From Nepenthes gracilis (Eukaryota; Streptophyta; Magnoliopsida; Caryophyllales; Nepenthaceae), in NCBI GenBank assembly GCA_033239525.1, contig BSYO01000011.1:6105973-6169972 (forward strand): 64,000 nt of DNA, in the 5' to 3' direction. The notes under the pieces are model-generated. The model was not told where the DNA came from and ran no database searches. It was given only the letters and a program-made list of their open reading frames with translations. A program made the translations under genes and the position numbers. Positions 12,674-25,022 of this stretch are shown here, piece after piece. Each line of letters opens with the position of its first letter. The stretch's first letter is position 1.

Positions 12674-13269
12674 CCAGATACGGCAAGGAACTTCATTTTC
12701 AGTATCAGAATTTCTATCTCATTCCCATGCTGCCTAGAGTTCTTTTCAGCATATGGGATTCTATACTCCGTAGTCCTTTACCTCCAGTTGCAATCAGTGA
12801 ATCACAAAATGTCGTTAGATCAATGGTCTTAAGCACAGATTACTTCACCTGGAAGATTGTAACATTTCTTGGGGGTCAAGGTCTTGACTACCTGTCTGCG
12901 GAATCTGTAAATGCCTCTTGTGCAAAACCATCGCCTGACAAATAGTTTAAATCCGTGTCTAAGGCTACATAATCATGATCTTTCTGTGCAATCCAACGTC
13001 TGGTTGATTTGTTGAAAATAAAAAAAGGCTTGCGTACGGCTTTTCTGGTAATGATTGCCACCGCCTAATAATACTTAAACTTCACAAATAAACCAGATGG
13101 GGAAGGCCATCCATTCTCTCAAGGACAATCAATGGACCCAGAACCGGATCGGAGAAAACGATGTGTTGAAATGGGTGAAGGTGGGAGGATTGAAGGCCAA
13201 GACGGCACTAAATTTGCCGGGGAAGGCAAACTTGCAACTGACGAACGGCAAGATGGAGATGATATGTGA
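3596..13269 (+). CDS. EML: EMSY-LIKE protein (ENT + Agenet/Tudor-like), ten exons
   Basis: Coding exons: 3596-3623, 6039-6244, 6331-6440, 6525-6762, 7220-7384, 7499-7567, 11856-12095, 12206-12274, 12392-12455 and 13097-13269. All introns are GT-AG, and together the exons give 453 residues. The start is the ATG that supplies MEYELSDSS, completed across intron 1 to [10 protein letters not shown], a plant EML N-terminal motif. An ENT domain spans residues 48-120 ([13 protein letters not shown], then a charged helix ending REWRK). KKRK at 148-151 is a likely nuclear signal. An Agenet/Tudor-like domain lies at 221-285 ([26 protein letters not shown]). Residues about 337-395 match the conserved EML C-terminal helix ([27 protein letters not shown]). 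EML proteins are nuclear, bind histone marks, and act in immunity and development in Arabidopsis. The paralogue (EML3/EML4-like) is not resolved. Intron 1 is 2.4 kb and intron 6 is 4.3 kb. The gene appears intact, and the C-terminal tail after 397 is the least certain part. Confidence 0.93.
9979..11060. repeat. Three diverged tandem units of about 395 bp in intron 6
   Basis: Units begin near 9979, 10369 and 10769. Each opens with an A/C-rich run, then a purine-rich block (aaaaag...ggaggggaaat), then a landmark tatgatcatatgcctgaggt (variants near 10067, 10474 and 10872). Units two and three also share ctttccaggg about 140 bp further on. The divergence is substantial, so the duplications are old. 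Confidence 0.7.
11676..11739. repeat. Perfect 32-bp tandem duplication
   Basis: The unit at 11676-11707, beginning gatgagaatttatgtagctg, is repeated exactly at 11708-11739 near the end of intron 6. Confidence 0.95.
12631..12669. repeat. (CT)n microsatellite in intron 9
   Basis: About eighteen CT units run without interruption in intron 9 of the EMSY-LIKE gene, ending in ccctccc. The run lies well away from either splice site. Confidence 0.97.
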
Positions 13270-13560
13270 TAGACATTCACATCCTGTTAGCTAACAACTA
13301 TGCAATCCCAGGGACTGTATTATTATTATTAGCCAGTTAGAATGATAGCGGTTGTGTTAGGTGAGATGCATATAGATTGTAATAAATTCTCATATTGTAA
13401 TCTAGCATGAATAGAAGCAGCTTGGTGTTTCTCTGTAAATTTCTGTGATTGTGAATTAGTTCATAGATCGATCTGGTAATATGGAGAACGCATTTCAAAT
13501 TGATGCATGCCATCATCATCTTTTGTAATGAACTTTCATATATTGTTACCATTATGTGAT
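13270..13560 (+). terminator. 3' UTR and poly(A) region of the EMSY-LIKE gene
   Basis: After the TGA at 13267-13269 the sequence has AATAAA at 13381-13386 and T/G-rich stretches such as ttttgtaatg near 13521. This is the usual loose arrangement of plant polyadenylation signals. The exact cleavage site is not determinable. Confidence 0.5.
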
Positions 13561-14349
13561 ATAAATTATTTTTGTTTTTTTCTAAGATTTACTATTGTTC
13601 ACATAAGCGAAAACAAAGGGCATTGCGCTCAATCACCACAACCACTGCTAGTGAACATGTACACGTACACATTATGAGCAGCAATAAATAAATAAATAAA
13701 TCCATGGACATGTCATGGCCGTTCTGTTCCTACCTTAACCCCAGTTCGATCATCACTGATATCAATACTTTTGTACATAAAATCTTGCAAATAAAACTAT
13801 GGCAATGATCAATGGCCATGCAACTTTTGCTGACGGAGGGCGAAAAAAGAAAAAAAAAAAAAAAAAAACAGCCCAACTGGTTGTTGCACATTCAATTATG
13901 ACTGCCAAGTTTAAGTGACATAAATTTCTTCATAGTTGCAGTCTCTCCCACCCGCACCCACCCTCTGGGGGCCTATGGTGGGGAACTACTACCTCAGCTT
14001 ACCCCGTGCCTATGCTCGTTGAATGAGAAAGGTTTAAAGCACACTCTTGGAATGTCTTTGGGTGAATTAACACTACTGTTGAAAAATATACAAGCTCTTC
14101 TCGGGTATGCACAAATTTCAAACTGGAGGCCTGACAATATCAATAAAGAGGTTTTCCGTAGAAAACATACGCAAAATGTGGTTCAAGCTGCTTCACAAAC
14201 ATCATGACTGGCTAATCAAGCTGGGGCGATGGACTGAAATGCAGCAAAATACTGACAATCTGTCCACGTTTGAGCCTTTGTAAGTTGTAATGGTAGAGGA
14301 GCTGGAGCCTCAATCTCCCAGCCAATACTTACCTACTATTGCAGTAGCT
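13561..14349. other. Gap between convergent gene ends
   Basis: Mostly non-coding: a poly-A run at about 13850-13869 and (aaat)n at 13686-13700. On the minus strand, downstream of the hydrolase remnant, I looked for the missing hydrolase acid/histidine exons and found none. A good donor-like site (minus strand AG|GTAAGT at 14331-14332) lies 17 bases past the hydrolase stop. Confidence 0.55.
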
Positions 14350-17215
14350 TCAAGTTCCAAAGAGGATTGAGGCTATCAAACCAAAAGCATACCCTATGCT
14401 CACAAATCCTATAACTTGCTCAATCAGATCAACTGCAGAGCCTGCTATTGGTGCACCTGTTCCCCCCAAAAAACTGAACATGCTCATGTGATCACCTCAT
14501 AACAATATGTCTTCTATGTTCATAAACAGACATTCACATTCATAAACAGACAAAAGAATGCAAAGCAATTTGTTTACGCATCCTCTTTCTAGCAGTTCCT
14601 ATCAGATAATAAGTAGCAGTAAAGAATGCTGTTAGTTCTAATTGTAAGTTATTATGTTACAAGTTCGCAGCTGTCATATTTACTGGAAAGGATTACTACT
14701 TCAATGCTCACAGTTGTCATCATCCTAAACACCAGCTGATACTCCTACCACACACATACAACACATATTATTGAATAATGTGACTACCTATGAAGTGCTA
14801 GAAGAAGCAGATTCAGTTCTAGTATCTAAACCAATTTCATTCTTAATGTCCTTATTGCACAACAATCAACTTCTAAAACCTGCTTGGTCAATGGAGAATG
14901 AACAACAGATTAAAGCTAAATACTCCACCAAGTGAGATGACTGATATGCTAATGTAAAATAAAGGATTACCGAAACAATTATCGGATCACTGGACACAAA
15001 GCTTCCTCAAAGACTAAAAATAGTACTGATAACGCTTGGTACCAAATTCAACTCATCAAACTCCGAATTTAGGCCAATTTAGGCTCATTTGGTAGCCGTG
15101 ATTGTTAATGTAAGAATGTTACAAAGGTTGAGGGTAACTAGTTATGCCTGATTCAGAGTCTTTTATGATGTGCTCATCAAAGGAACTATTAGGAAGAGTT
15201 GTAAATGAGTAATATTTGATAACCAAATGTAAAACAACTAATTAAAGAAAATTTGAAATGCATAATGGCGGTAGGTGAATTTGTCTACACACTACAAGAG
15301 GTATTGAAACACAAATTTAAAGGATCATGTCCTAAACCTTATAGATGTTGCAAAACCTATTTAACTCATCAATGTAGGACCAAAGATATTTCCACATCAG
15401 CCTCCAATCAATGGTAGTTCGACGTGGGTTCCTATAGGCAATCCCAGTGTTGATAAGACATGTTTGTCTACACCACAACACAGGTTGGTGTATCCCTTGG
15501 CACATGCCCCCATGGTATTGTCCTTAAAGATGCCTCACTTTGGAAGGGATCTAGTCCCCACCTTTATAAGGGTTGCAATGAATGCATACTTAGCTCGAGT
15601 CCTTGATGTGGGAGACATCTACCCACAAGACATACCACTCCAGATCAAAAATAAAATACTTGGCTATTAAAAGAGGATTCATCCAAAATGCCATTGAACA
15701 AACATGTTCAAAAGCCAAAAATACTCAAGTGGTTTTCATTATGCAGAATACACCAAACTCACCAAAACCAGTCACTAATGGGATTGAAAGAGAATTCACC
15801 TCCATTGCTCAAATTGCAGCTAACAGACCTTCAGCCAAATGGTGGTTTGACAGTTTGTGTAGCTGAATAGAACTAACCATTGCCATGAACTCAACTGCAG
15901 ATTAAGCACAAGCAGGAAATAAAATTCGTGCACCAAAGCTGATTCAGTCTTAATTAACTACCATGAATATGCCCACGGCTAGACGATTGTTGCTTCAATT
16001 GCCATTACTTAAAATCTCACCCCCACCTAAAAAAAGGCTCATTTGGCATACTGCATTTCTTAGAGACCCTAAGAAATGGTAAAATCTTAGGGTCTGAGAA
16101 AGATTAAATAGTGTTTGATTTGAGGGAACGGAACATCCTTTGACAATTCAAAAGTACCCACTTCTGTGTATAGATGCGAAAATCAAGGTGGGTTTTCGAC
16201 CAAATAAGAGGGAGAATTTGATCCAAAAGATCACTAGAGTAGATAGGATTTAATTGATATTTCATTGTCAATCCCTTGGCATTATTAGATGCATGCCAAG
16301 CATGGAAATCATGAAAATCCTATTAAATTCAATACCCAAAAATTCAATATTTGTGAATTGGAGAATTCGTAGGATCGACAAACTTAAGTGTATCAAATTT
16401 CAAAGCTAATGTATGTTGTACCATGTAAAAAACTAGTATCCAAGAGATTTAAAAGTTGAACTGTGTTGCAAAGGGTCCCAAAAGATCTTTTCCATGCCAC
16501 TGAATCAAAACAAATCAACAAAAGGTATCAGGCTAAGGCAAGGCCAAGCTATTATATGGCGGAAATTTCTTCCAACTCCATAACACAACAGAATAATACC
16601 ATCTTTATGAAGAAATGCACATCCAATCCAAACGGAAATAATCAAGACAATGAAATTAAAGGCATTTTATAGTACCGATTGTCTCACAACTTCCGAAAGA
16701 ATTAATGTGCAATTTAACAGATCTGAACACCCAATTACCAAAATCAAACCAATTTAATCACAACCTGTCATCACTAACGCTTTCCCCACACAACCCAAAT
16801 AAGTAGACCAAAAAAGAAACAATCAATAAAATAACATCATGAAATAAATTGATCTAAACAAAAAAGGGGTAGAAAAACCCACAAGCACAATCGTGTTAGC
16901 GGATAAATTTTCACAAACCCATTTGCAGACTGAAATAACATCGTTAACCTCAGAAAAGCCAGTGAGAGAAGGCCTTCCAGTTGACCTACCAACTCCACGC
17001 ATATCAAAGGTGACAGCCATGTAACCATTATTTGTTAACCCAGCTGCTATACCCCTTAAGAGGCCCTGACAACCACCCAATATTGAGTAGGGGTGAACCA
17101 AAACAATGGCTAGGTTTTCTTTGACATCTCCATTGGGTTTGAATACACGCGCCCGGAGAGTAACTCCGTCGTTGCTTTCAACGGTGGATGACTCTAGTTT
17201 ACATTTACTGTACAT
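14350..17215 (-). pseudogene. Truncated alpha/beta-hydrolase, catalytic residues missing
   Basis: Two exons can be joined: 17215-16879, with ATG at 17215-17213, and 14456-14350, ending TGA. The splice G|GTTTTT...ACAG|GT keeps one frame for about 147 residues. The first exon shows a typical plant serine-hydrolase-like fold start: LVHPYSILGGCQGLLRGI, then VTFDMRGVGRSTG, SLTGFSEVNDV and TIVLVG. The second gives APIAGSAVDLIEQVIGF and ends ILFGT-stop. Intact relatives carry a G-S-S-A-G elbow between VLVG and APIAGS, and continue for some 80 residues with the acid and histidine. Both are absent here. An in-frame upstream TAA rules out a longer N-terminus. The protein would be catalytically dead, so I infer a pseudogene or an expressed truncated form. 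The exact splice is inferred. Confidence 0.72.
15086..15229. mobile_element. Possible short MITE inside the hydrolase intron
   Basis: CATTTGGT at 15086-15093 and its reverse complement ACCAAATG at 15222-15229 bracket 128 bases. These ends recall hAT-type MITEs. No matching target duplication was found at these edges, so this is tentative. Confidence 0.25.
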
Positions 17216-17632
17216 GGTGAGAGAAAATGAGGGGACTGGGAGAGAGTAATGTGAACGAGAACTAGATGAATTACTTGCGGCCTGGGTCACTGAAGAATTT
17301 GGGCAACACGTGCGCGTACATTAGAATTCCCGTCAGACAAAAACACAAACAGATGATGGGCATGGGTACGAGTGGGAAGAAGGGGCGCAGCATTTCAATT
17401 TCGAGGTCCATCCCGTGGCTTGGTTCGCCGACGGTTAGATGTAAATTCGGCTATTCAGATTTTTTTTTTATTTTAGTTTTATTTTTTTATATAAAACAAT
17501 TGAGCAATTAAATTTGTACTCAACGGATAAGCAAATTATTACACAAAACAGCATCCCTTAACACCGAGTGAGGTTGATCAACTTAGTCAAGTTATATATA
17601 TACGACTCACATACTTTCAAACGAGGCAGGGG
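17216..17632 (-). promoter_or_regulatory. Upstream region of the hydrolase remnant
   Basis: On the minus strand the leader would include a 16-residue upstream frame (ATG at 17321-17319, stop ending at 17271) in a different frame from the hydrolase. A T-rich run lies at 17460-17490. No firm core promoter was identified. Confidence 0.3.
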
Positions 17633-18377
17633 TGTCAAACTTATATGAACTCCATAGTCGTATCGTGGTAATTGCTAGCATGATGAGGAAGAGCTGTGAG
17701 AGGGGAGCTATGGCAGAGAAAAATAGAGAAAAAATTGAGAGAGTGTCTTTATAGTAAGATATCGGTCTCATCTGATAGCGCGGTGATCTGATCTTTCTTC
17801 TGATTCAGGCGAAGTATAATAGGAAGAAGAAGTGAACACACACGTTCTTACTACAATAAAACCTTGGTCATTTAATGGAGATACAGTGAGACCGCGGTCT
17901 TCTACTACAGTATAACCGAGATGATGCAAATCGGCCAAGGTGATGAAGGCACGAGGCGGTGAAGAATAGAGAGCGAGAGAAGGGACGTACAGAAAAAGTG
18001 GGGGAATAGAAAGGAAGGGGAAAGGTTTGAGAAAAGCAGAGAGAGAGAGGCTGAGAGAGCAAAATAGAGAGAGACAATATTCTTCTTACTTCCTTCTTCA
18101 AGTCAAGTATAGTATATAAGATACTTCCTCTGTAACCGAGAGCATGTGAGGCAAAACAGAATATAATAATAACTAACATGTGTGACAAGTATCAATAATC
18201 AACAGAATAATAACAATAACTAATATGATGAATAATAATCCGAAATTTGGAAAGAATCCGAATTAAGCGAGCAAGCTGGCCGGATGAGTTTGATGGGCCG
18301 AAAACAGCGGGGTCTGGATTACTTGGGCCGAAATCAACAGGAGGGATTAGTTGGCCCTGGGTAAGGAGGCCTGTAAC
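17633..18377 (-). mobile_element. Possible solo LTR (Copia-like), minus strand
   Basis: Read on the minus strand it begins TGTTACAGGCCTCC and ends AAGTTTGACA. In between is cttatatactatacttg as a TATA-like element, followed by a long CT-rich leader (about 18090-17960). This is an LTR-like order: U3, TATA, pyrimidine-rich transcribed part. The flanking five bases do not match each other, so the boundaries and identity are uncertain. Confidence 0.35.
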
Positions 18378-19739
18378 ATAACATCATTCTTTTAATTAGT
18401 GATGTTCATAAATATGAAAGAAAATAGAGTGAACATAGAGGGATAACAAATGGAGAGAAAAGAAGCCAGCTAGAGACATGGGAGAAGGGAGGGTTGGGGT
18501 GGGTTCATTGAGAGAGGGATATCTTATGGCTTCAATGGGAGAGTTATTATGGTTTTTTCAGTAAAAAATTTCTTCTATTTATTTAATGATTAAAATTAAA
18601 AGTTGAATGAATGAATTATGAATATTGAATAATTATTTAAATTATTTAATATAATTTTTATCATTTTACCACTTAATTTTTAATTCTAATTGTTAAAAAA
18701 AAAATATATGTAGAGCCTCATAACTAAAAGGATCATGATAGCACCCCTTGAATGGAGATATGATGACATTAGCTAAAAATAAGGGTTTAGTTTATTAGGA
18801 TGAGCCACTCTTTCATAAATCATATATACATTGCATGTACACATTCCTTTAATTAAATTTTTCGCTACATAAAATTTTGCATAGGCTTGCGTGTTACTCA
18901 CTCGAGCGAAGACATCCTTCAATAAGTGGACAAAATGGTGCTTGATGCACACATGATAAGTACTTTTACATATTTGGGACAAAATAATCACATTTGGTGG
19001 GTGTCTAAAGGACGCACAGACATAAAAAAATATGAAAAACACTAGTCTTTGAGTCTGACATACACATGTCAAAGGCTTTCCCATGCCAAGGCTGATTTTT
19101 CATTGGTATTTGAATGCTAGAACTTACATTTGAACATCAATTACAGATATAAAGGGCAATATTCTAAGCATAAGGCATTAAATGTAAGATTCTAAACACA
19201 ATTTGAGCATCCATAGGAGAGAGAAAAATAGAAGAGAAGAATGGGATTTTTGTCAATCATTTAGACTTCAAATCATACTTTTTTATTTATTGTTCTTGTT
19301 TCTATTGTTCTTGTCATTATTTAAAATATTTTACCAATAATTTTGTTTAATTTTTTTCAACTTGTTGCCTTTGCTTGGTTTACCAATATTTATGGTGAAA
19401 CGGAGTGTGGTGTCAATGGGTGGTCTATTAAGCTCATATATAGTGAGGATTTTACATGTTTTAAGTCCAGTGATTTTTCATTTTGTTTATAAGGGGTTTG
19501 CACATAAAACAGATATAATATTAATAGTATTGTTTTACTTGTCTTTTATATGTGATATTTGTTACCTTGCAAATTCAAACAATGATACATTGATTAGATC
19601 ATTGTAGAAATTTGTTCTCAATTTCATGTAGTGAAATTTTAGTGTGCCACACAACCTAATTTGTGTGGGAAAAATTGAAAATTAGAGAATTATCTATGAA
19701 TGAAAGGATCCAAAGAACATATCAAAAAATTAGAGGCAA
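18378..19739. other. Intergenic, nothing recognised
   Basis: AT-rich sequence with a few short open frames that show no family motif, codon pattern or splice context. I see no gene or defined repeat here. Confidence 0.5.
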
Positions 19740-19754
19740 GCGCTTGAAACCCCT

Positions 19755-20830
19755 TCTCGAAAGCCATAATGGGATACTCCGTATTTAAGAAGTTCAAAGC
19801 TTCCCAAATATTGCCTTACTGAGGTGTCCCTGATCCTTGCAACTAATATGAACCATTTTCATATTCTGTTGAAGTTCCAGAAGCTCAATGACGTAGCCCT
19901 ATGCCAGAGCTTCCGAATTATGCTCAAAAGTGATGCCTGCACATGATTCTATCGTCTGCAGGCTAACAGCATCAACTCATTCGAGGAGCTGTTTCAGAGT
20001 TTCTTGTTTCAATTTACATCTATCAAGAAAAATCCACTTTTCTTAGCTAATGTGCACCACAGATGAAGCGAAACCCCTAAGGATTACTTCTACAGGTTCA
20101 GCACCTAGGCGTGAGGCATCCCCAACCTCACGAATGAAACCAATGAGGGAATATTCTAGGGCGTCCTCGTGGACAGAGAGTTCTGTAATGAATTCACAAT
20201 GAGGTGGCCCATCACCTATCAAGAGCCGGAGAACATGGTCCGATTTGCCATCCTATTGAAAGAAGCCAACGTTGGGCCGACCAACTCGCTGCAGACAGGC
20301 CCTAACACTGAATAGATTTAGACATGGAGGAAATTCTCAACTAGAGGCACAGATCGACAACATGGAGATAGTCGACACGAGAATCGGAGCGGCATCTGCA
20401 TCTGACCTCACTCCATGAGAATCACACGAACATTCTTACACACATCAAGGTCGAGCACCTATTAAGATGGCTGAAGCCAATGCGCAACCCTAAAATGACT
20501 GATCAATCCAAGTATTACTTCTTTTGCTGGGGGCCTAGTTACAACACAGAAGACTGAAGGAACTTCTAGAAGGAGATCAAAACCTTTATAAAAAAGGGCT
20601 TTCTACAAAAATTTATCCAGGAAAGCTCGTGCCGTCCCTAAGAGAGAGGGGCAAGAGAAGAACCTAAGCTATCATGAAACCAGGTGGCCATCAACACCAA
20701 AAATATAGTAGAAGTCTGATCCAAGGCAGGAGTCGGAACCAAGAAGAAGCAACTGGGGCGAGAGACCAAAGCATTCACCGATGACGATTATAGTCATGTA
20801 ACCTCCTTGCATTCTGATTCCCTTGTTATA
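19755..20830 (+). pseudogene. Gypsy gag and start of protease, decayed
   Basis: Fragments in shifting frames read like the Retrotrans_gag domain: LCQSFRIMLKSDA, then NSINSFEELFQSFLFQF, near 19900-20040. A broken zinc-knuckle region (SKYYFFCWG) follows near 20500. Near 20770-20830 a stretch reading DDYSHVTSLHSDSLVINT corresponds to the end of the Tat protease block. Stops occur throughout, so no product is expected. The same order is seen in element 2. Confidence 0.7.
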
Positions 20831-21289
20831 AATACTTTTGTCTCATATAGAGTAAATAATTACCATTTTAAGCAGAATTTTCGTTGATAATAAAAGTTCC
20901 AAAGGCCTTATGTAGTTCAATGCTTTCACACACGTAGAGCTAAAGTGATAACGGCTTAGATCTAAGAAGGGCCATGTCTGACCTAGATAATCAGCCAATT
21001 CTAGTTGAGAGACTCATAAACCTTGAGGTAACATTGGGAAACTATCACAAGACTTCCTCTTGAGTGTTGTTGATGCCTCTGGTAATGCCACCCTCAGCCT
21101 AGAACGTCATTCTTGAAAGGCCAGCCTTTATAAGCTTCAAAATAGTGATATCCAACCACACCTCAAGATAAAATTCTTGATGCTAGTTGGGATAAGTGAG
21201 ATTAGAGGTGACTAAGCTGTGGGGAGACATTACTATCTCATACATCTTCGGGGGCTTGAAGCACACGAATTGCTAATCGACTTAGACTT

Positions 21290-24200
21290 GAGAGGTGAGA
21301 CTACCCTATGCCCCCGCAGAGGAAATAATCAAGATCTTGATGGGTCCATTAGAATTGAAGAGATGCTTGCAAATTAGCTCAATGCTTGGCAATATCCTAG
21401 TGACCTTCCTTCAAGCGAACAAGGGTGTTTTTGCATGGACATCAGCCAATATGCTCAATATCTCCTTGGACACAATAAATCACAAGTTGAACATCGCCCT
21501 TGGACACAAGCCCATGGGATAGAAATAGTGGAACTACACCGTTAAAAAAGTTGCAAGCTATGAATGAAGTCAAGAAGCTAACAAAGCTACGTTTATTTGT
21601 AAAGTACAATACCTTGAGTGATTGTCAAATGTGGTGATAGTTAGAGCGACTGGTGAAAATTAAAATATGTGTGTCAATTTTATCGATGTAAACAAAATGT
21701 GCCCCAAAGACAACTTCTTATTGCCTCAAATCGAGCAGCTCATAAACTTCACTTCTAGGCATCAATTATTAAGTTTCATGGACACTTATTTGACTAACAA
21801 CTAGATTCAAATAGATCCATTAGGTAAAGAACACACAACATTCATAACCGACTAGGACCTCTACTACTACAAGGTAGTGTTGTTCGGCTTGAAGGACGAG
21901 GATCCACCTACCAATGACTCATCAATAAAATATTTATGCACCAGATTAGGTGCACTAGGGAGGTGTATGTATCACGTCTCAAATTCCGATCATATTATTA
22001 ACAATTAATAACAATATAGTTATCCAATCAACCATCCAAATTGACCGTGGATGTAAACCTCGCGTTGATACAATAATTGACCAAAATAAAATAATATTTA
22101 CAAAACACAGGACCCAAAATATATCACGTTATCATATGGCTTCGATATTAATCCAAACCATGATGTTGGACCTCACGTAAGGAGTTATGTTTAATCAAAA
22201 ATAAAATCAAAGTACACATTCCAACTAAAATTAAAATTTCACTACTATCATAATTTCAGATGACCGACATCTCTGGACTACAAACTATAATTAACATAAA
22301 GTACATCCATATGATACTGAATAAATTAACATTCATCATACAACTTACAAGTCATAATCTAATTAACATAAACACATTCAAATGCTATTTGAAACTAATT
22401 CTAAACCACTCGATCAGCTATTCCTTCAATCCAAATCGTTCTATAAGTGTTTGAACTTCTGATCTGAAGGGGTTAATAAAATAGAAGTAACAAGTAAACC
22501 AAAAATTTAATAAGGTATATAGTTTTACAACTAAATATATATAATTTGCATATAAAATATATCAGAAGGAATAATGTATCAGACTTTAATGCAATACTAT
22601 GAAATTTCATGACAATACATATTCTCAACTTTTTAAATTTACTTATCATGTTATTTTTAATTCATGTCATCAAATCATGCTAAAATATGATTTTATTAGG
22701 GATTAAGGGCCAGTAAGGCCTCATTAACTAAAGAAGCGGATAATAAAAAATCTAGTTATACTTATTTCACATAATTAAAGGTCGTATACTACTATTTAAG
22801 ATTGCAGGTGAGCCATCATACATATAACCCTGTAGACGGAACTAAATACCATTTTTACCATGGATGATAGGTTCAAATCTCGATTATTGTTATAATATAT
22901 AAAGGCATACCACAATATACTACCTATTGAATTATAATTACGGTTCAATACTTATAATTATGAAAACTCTACACATTTCTTTATATTTATTATATTTTCT
23001 CATTTTGGAGAAAATATTTTTAGTTTTTGACATAATTGTTGAGTTTTTTTAAAAAATTTTTTTATCAATTTCTTTATATATAATACTTAAACTTTCTACA
23101 AAAATTTAGCCATAATAAATTTTATAATATGCAGGGCTAAATTAGTTAGATAGTGCAGAAAATTTTATAATAGTATAGAAAATCAACAACATTGAAATAT
23201 TTCAATAATTTTAATTCAAATAATATACATGTAAGACCAAATTTACTAAAATTCTGAACATATTCGTATATATTTAAAGGTTTAGAATATTCTCATATAA
23301 GATATACGAAATTTATCATATATAAAATTATTAAATCATGAATTAAACACATGCATGCAGAAACATTATAGGAAAATAACTTAAATTTTATAGTACATGA
23401 ACTAATAACATGATTTTTCATAAAAATAATGAAGAATTGGAGTGAAAGTTTATACATATAAAATTTAAACAATTATTTATAAAAATATATTTTGTATAAA
23501 TATTTAAAATAAGAAATATTCAGAGAATTGAGGAAAGGACAGCAACAAGAGAAAGAAGACCTAAAATGTACTTATCTTACTTTCAAATTATTAAAAATCT
23601 AGTTTGGATTCACTTGAATTGAACTTATTTAGCTTTCTCTCTTTTTCTCTCTTTTCTCCTATTCTCCTTTTCTCTTCTTTCTCAAATTCCGTAGAAAAAT
23701 GACTAAAAATTAGCCAGACATCATATTTATATTGAACTAGCGCTTGAGCGCTAGTCGGGAGTGCATAAGATGTTGTGACTAAACACTGAGGCGTACGAGC
23801 GCTACCTTGGGCGTACTTCGAGTACGAGAATTCTGCCTCAACGTACTTTAGGCATCCCTTAGGTGTGTCTCGAGCATGTACATACTGAAAAGTCGCTCAA
23901 GTACTGATCAGACATCCATCAGGTGTAGCTACTCCATCCATCCCACATACGGGCACGCGTTGAACCCCGGTCGGGTATCCATTAACCTTATATGATCTGA
24001 TCCAACTTTAACTTTTTGCCTAATTTTTTTTTATCATTTGATCTTAATTTTAATTATCTTAATTTAAATAATCATAATTATAATAAAATTTAAACTCAAA
24101 CCTTATAATATTTAATGACATATTCTTAAAAATCCCATTCCACTAGGACCACATATAGGATCATGCCTTGACATTCCAAACATCAAGGAATCACAACATG

Positions 24201-25022
24201 AAGCTCAATCTTGCTAAATATGTGTTTAGAGTAATAGTCAGGAATTATCTTGGTTTATTCAACTCGAACCAATGTATAAAGGCCAACCTAGAGAAGATCG
24301 AGGTAAGCTACACCTAGAAGCCTCGAGGATGATACGTACATCTAGAGGCTTATTGGTAAGATCACATCCCTATCAAGGTTTGTTGCAAAATTAGTAGAGA
24401 AGTACATATCCTTCATCCAAGCCTGAAAGGCCCGAAGCACGGGAGGCTAGGGTGGATGGAGAAGTGCCAACAAGCATTCAAGGAGGTGAATCGTTATCTC
24501 AGCTCCCCATTGCCACTCTTTAGATAAGTCACCGAGGGAGATTTGTTCCTATACTTGGTGGTTGTAGATATATCAATTAGTGTGGCGATGCTAAGAGAGG
24601 ATGAAGGAATCCAAAAGTCAATCTACTACATGAGTAAAGTGTAATACATCCTAGAGACCCGATACTCAATTATAGAAAAAGCAACATTAGAGCTCACATA
24701 CTTCGAAAGGAAGCTAAGGACATAATTTGAGTCACATAGGATCATCGTAAGAATGGCCATCCGTTAAAAAAGATCTTGTTGAAACCCAAAGTCTCAGGTA
24801 GATTGATAAAATAGACGATTGAGTTGAGAGAGTTTGGCATCCAAATTCAGTCTAGGTCTACGATCATAGGACATGCCCTAGAAGACTTTCATCATAGAGT
24901 GCATGGCCATGACCGCAGGCAATCTAGACCAAGCCAATTCTTAAAGACAAATTGGCCAATGTGAACTCGCTACATCGATGGAGCCTCAAACAACATAGGA
25001 AGTAGCACAGGGGTGCTCCTCA
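21290..25022 (+). pseudogene. Gypsy reverse transcriptase and RNase H start, interrupted
   Basis: An open stretch at 21295-21519 reads NKGVFAWTSANMLNISLDTI, the segment just before the RT domain in Tat-like pol. RT blocks follow: LPQIEQLINF, LLSFMDTYL and VVLFGLKD (about 21720-21900). Sequence stops at 21969, where an LTR is inserted, and resumes at about 24113-24210 with MKLNLAKYVF. It then gives the RT/RNase H linker (QQAFKEVNRYLSSPLPLF, LYLVVVDISIS) to about 24730. At 24961-25015 WTLYVDGASNN opens the RNase H domain, until the next LTR at 25023. The YVDD catalytic box region was disrupted by the first insertion. Confidence 0.8.
21970..24107 (-). mobile_element. Solo LTR, Tekay-like, inserted in the RT of element 1
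   Basis: On the plus strand it runs from TATCACGTCTCAAATTCCG (first TG changed to TA) to AAACTCAAACCTTATA. It separates two RT pieces that are continuous in element 2. The flanks gtatg and atatt look like a decayed 5-bp target duplication. Read on the minus strand it has a TATA-like ttcaatataaata near 23735 and then a purine-rich leader, as expected for an LTR. It has no coding content. Confidence 0.8.

Noticed and set aside
16033..16140. Possible second small MITE in the hydrolase intron
   Set aside because: The start ggctcatttggca resembles the 15086 element, but no inverted right end or duplication could be matched.
16823..17290. 155-residue minus-strand frame starting at 17290
   Set aside because: The codon at 17290 is GTG and the last 20 residues run into the intron. 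The first ATG is at 17215 and the exon ends at 16879.
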